A stretch of DNA of 64,000 bases from Dyadobacter pollutisoli (GTDB taxonomy: Bacteria > Bacteroidota > Bacteroidia > Cytophagales > Spirosomataceae): positions 3,412,501 to 3,476,500 of the forward strand of contig NZ_CP112998.1 of the NCBI RefSeq assembly GCF_026625565.1. The letters are read 5' to 3'. The translations under genes and the position numbers were made by a program. The notes beneath the pieces were generated by a model that saw only the letters and a program-made list of their open reading frames with translations, was not told the origin of the DNA and searched no databases. Below are positions 62,246 to 64,000 of this stretch, one piece after another (positions within the stretch are counted from its first letter, which is position 1; the number at the start of each line of letters is the position of its first letter).

Positions 62246-62893
62246 ATGAAGCAAAGAGTAATTTTACCTATTCTACTGATAACTATCGTATTGGCGAGCT
62301 TTGCCCCGGCCAAAATCGGCCAATTTCAGAAGAGTGCAGATGTAGGAAAACCCAAGCTAGCGGGCTCCTCACGCTATGACGCCAAAAAAAAGGAATATGT
62401 ACTGAAAGGATCGGGCTATAACATCTGGTTCGAACGCGATGAGTTCCAATTTCTCTTCCGCGAACTGACAGGCGACTTCACAGTAACCGGAGATTTTGAA
62501 CTGACCGGAAAAGGAACAGACGCGCACCGGAAAGTGGGCTGGATGGTACGGGAATCGACAGAAGACAACGCTTCACATTTAAGCGCGGTAGTGCACGGAG
62601 ACGGACTCACGGTGTTACAATGGCGGGTTGCCAAAGGCGACAAAATGCGTGACCCGGAAGACGAGATTTTTAGCAAAGAAAAAAATATCCGGACCGTTCA
62701 GGTCGGGCGTAAAGGAAATGAATATACCATGCGGGCAGGCGCCAAAGGCGCTCCATTGCAGGTAGTAGGGTCACATGAGATGGCTAATCTGAAAGAAAAA
62801 GTGCTCGTTGGGCTCTTCATTTGCTCCCATAACCCGGCGGTAGTAGAAGAAGCCAGGGTTAGCAATGTGACCATTGTCCAAAGCAAGAAGTAA
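62246..62893 (+). CDS. Secreted DUF1349/concanavalin-like protein
   Basis: A 215-residue protein started at the ATG at 62246, which opens a signal peptide (MKQRVILPILLITIVLASFA). The rest is one beta-sandwich: VLKGSGYNIWFERDEFQFLF, TGDFTVTGDFELTGKGTDAH, RKVGWMVRESTEDNASHLSA, GLTVLQWRVAKG and VLVGLFICSHNP. Similar domains occur in DUF1349 and LamG-type proteins that bind carbohydrates, and in genomes of this group next to DUF1501/DUF1553 genes. I cannot name a substrate. It is divergent from the broken DUF1553 gene and converges with the DUF885 gene across a long palindrome. Confidence 0.75.
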   Translation: MKQRVILPILLITIVLASFAPAKIGQFQKSADVGKPKLAGSSRYDAKKKEYVLKGSGYNIWFERDEFQFLFRELTGDFTVTGDFELTGKGTDAHRKVGWMVRESTEDNASHLSAVVHGDGLTVLQWRVAKGDKMRDPEDEIFSKEKNIRTVQVGRKGNEYTMRAGAKGAPLQVVGSHEMANLKEKVLVGLFICSHNPAVVEEARVSNVTIVQSKK

Positions 62894-62917
62894 TTTTCTT
62901 TTTATCAGCGGCCGAAG

Positions 62918-62967
62918 TTGTCAGGAGCGGAGTCGAAGTGCATGCACTTCGACTCCGCTCCTGACAA
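62918..62967. repeat. 50-bp perfect palindrome, probably a bidirectional terminator
   Basis: The left half (62918-62942, starts TTGTCAGGAGCGGAGTCGAA) is the exact reverse complement of the right half (62943-62967), with the centre GTGCATGCAC. There is no loop, so the tip would open as GCATGC. It lies between convergent genes. AT-rich T-runs sit outside the left arm on the plus strand (TTTTCTTTTT), serving leftward reading poorly. Confidence 0.9.
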
Positions 62968-62991
62968 GGTCAATATCATCAAACATGACCA

Positions 62992-64000
62992 CTATTTCTT
63001 CGCTGCAACCCACGCATTAATCTTATCTTCCAGCAGTTTCAGCGGCACACAGCCTGATTCCAGTACGAGTTTGTGAAACTCCCGAATGTCAAACTTAGTG
63101 CCCAGGTCTTTCTCAGATTTCGCCCGCAGTTCCCTGATTTTTAATTGACCGATTTTATAGGACAATGCCTGTCCTGCTCCTGCCATATAGCGTTCTATTT
63201 CCGCGGTAATGCTTTCTTCCGATTCTACTTCGTGATCGAGCGAGTATTGGATCGCCTGTTCGCGCGTCCAGCCTTTGGAATGAAGGCCAGTATCTACCAC
63301 CAGACGGATCGCACGGTGCATTTCGGCGCCAAGCATCCCAAAATATTGGTAAGGATCGGTGTACAGGCCAAGCTCTTTGCCTAGTGACTCAGAATAAAGC
63401 GCCCAGCCTTCACCATAGGCACTATACCAGATATTTTTCCTGAATGCAGGCAATGCCTGATTTTCTTGCTGCAACGAGAACTGGTAATGATGACCCGGAA
63501 TCGCTTCATGCAAGAACAAACTTTCATCCGAAACCGTATTGTACTCTTTCGCATTCGGAACCGGCACATAAAAAATACCCGGGCGAGATCCATCAGGCAG
63601 CCCCGGATTGTACTCCGCCGACGCCGATGCTTCTCTGAATGCTTCCGTTCTGCGCACTTCGAAAGCCGTTTTTGGCGTCAGTTCAAACAGCTTTTTCAGG
63701 TTTGGCTTCATCGTATCGTGGATCTTATTGAAATTCGCGATCACCTGCTCAGCAGTGGTGAATGGCATTAATTTCTTGTTGCTCCGTACATCATTAAAAA
63801 ACGATTTCAGGTCGCCTTTGTAGCCTACCTGCTCCTTCACCTTCTCCATTTCCTTTGAAATCCTTTCAACCTCGCTCAGGCCAAGTTTGTGGATTTCATC
63901 GGCTGTCATTTCTGTGGTGGTGTAAAACTTAATGTAGTAATCATAAAGCGCCTTTCCATTCGGCAGAGCATCAAAACCATTGGTACTCCGGCCAGCAGAC
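62992..64000 (-). CDS. DUF885-family metallopeptidase-like protein (5' end outside window)
   Basis: The frame is open to the right edge of the window, so 336 C-terminal residues are seen; an internal Met at 63909 is not the real start. The zinc site is LFLHEAIPGHHYQFSLQQE (HEAIPGHH, a HExxH-like site) with downstream YGEGWALYSESLGKELG supplying the Glu. YNPGLPDGSRPGIFYVPVPN and EMHRAIRLVVDTGLHSKGWT are family-typical. DUF885 proteins are M32/M2-like peptidases of poorly known substrate, often secreted. The N-terminal region, including any signal peptide, is not visible. It converges with the DUF1349-like gene across the palindrome. Confidence 0.93.
   Translation of the reverse strand, partial: SAGRSTNGFDALPNGKALYDYYIKFYTTTEMTADEIHKLGLSEVERISKEMEKVKEQVGYKGDLKSFFNDVRSNKKLMPFTTAEQVIANFNKIHDTMKPNLKKLFELTPKTAFEVRRTEAFREASASAEYNPGLPDGSRPGIFYVPVPNAKEYNTVSDESLFLHEAIPGHHYQFSLQQENQALPAFRKNIWYSAYGEGWALYSESLGKELGLYTDPYQYFGMLGAEMHRAIRLVVDTGLHSKGWTREQAIQYSLDHEVESEESITAEIERYMAGAGQALSYKIGQLKIRELRAKSEKDLGTKFDIREFHKLVLESGCVPLKLLEDKINAWVAAKK

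Overview
The window looks like a chromosomal segment of a Bacteroidota bacterium of the order Cytophagales, with a Dyadobacter- or Spirosoma-like gene content. This is an inference from gene content, as there is no rRNA. Supporting signs are two type IX secretion (T9SS) C-terminal sorting domains, TonB-dependent receptors, a SusD-type lipoprotein gene, ECF sigma factors, a TTG/TAnnTTTG-type promoter and the DUF1501/DUF1553/cytochrome gene set. Coding density is high outside 8.8-27 kb.

Layout. 0-8.8 kb: an AraC-type regulator tail, a haem-type TonB receptor, a large secreted T9SS protein and a GH97 glycosidase. 8.8-27 kb: an accessory region, AT-richer by eye, with long gene-poor gaps. It holds a DUF6454 protein, a GDPD-type phosphodiesterase, an Oar-like TonB receptor, one intact ECF sigma factor, a PhyH-type dioxygenase, an orphan receiver, a sulfatase, a sigma/SusD deletion chimera and an M43 metalloprotease. 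The gaps contain decayed ECF sigma genes, a glycosidase tail and a serine-recombinase tail beside tRNA-Arg(CCG). 27-34.7 kb: housekeeping and metabolic genes (NUDIX, glgB, M19 dipeptidase, YdeI family, lipoprotein acetolactate decarboxylase, alpha/beta hydrolase). 34.8-36.2 kb: a RAYT (REP-associated) transposase framed by three compound palindromic repeats, then a SymE-like toxin gene. 36.3-51.9 kb: HAD hydrolase, membrane proteins, methionine aminopeptidase, siderophore-interacting protein, AraC regulator, M1 and S9 peptidases, DUF1080 protein, cyclase, SDR, PQQ-type sugar dehydrogenase and an acidic protein. 52-64 kb: GH2 glycosidase, AGE-family sugar epimerase, three planctomycete-type DUF/cytochrome genes (one frameshifted), a DUF1349-like protein and a partial DUF885 protein.

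The most unusual feature is in 8.9-26.7 kb. A ~60-bp element (R1) recurs five times, all in one orientation, and a ~85-bp element (R2) twice. At the intact sigma gene R2 lies upstream and R1 directly downstream. Two other R1 copies sit next to recognisable but stop-riddled sigma C-termini, and at 9.0-9.15 kb R2 and R1 lie side by side with no sigma between them. I read this as a graveyard of ECF-sigma/SusC-SusD cassettes that expanded and collapsed. A further cassette has collapsed by deletion, joining the 5' two thirds of a sigma gene to a SusD gene.

How genes may work together: secreted and outer-membrane proteins (TonB receptors, SusD, GH97, sulfatase, GH2) point to capture of host or plant glycans. 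The GH2 enzyme and AGE epimerase fit breakdown of beta-linked oligosaccharides. The DUF1080, PQQ-type and cytochrome-domain proteins suggest oxidative handling of sugars outside the cytoplasm. All of this is inferred from families; no experiment or database search supports it here.
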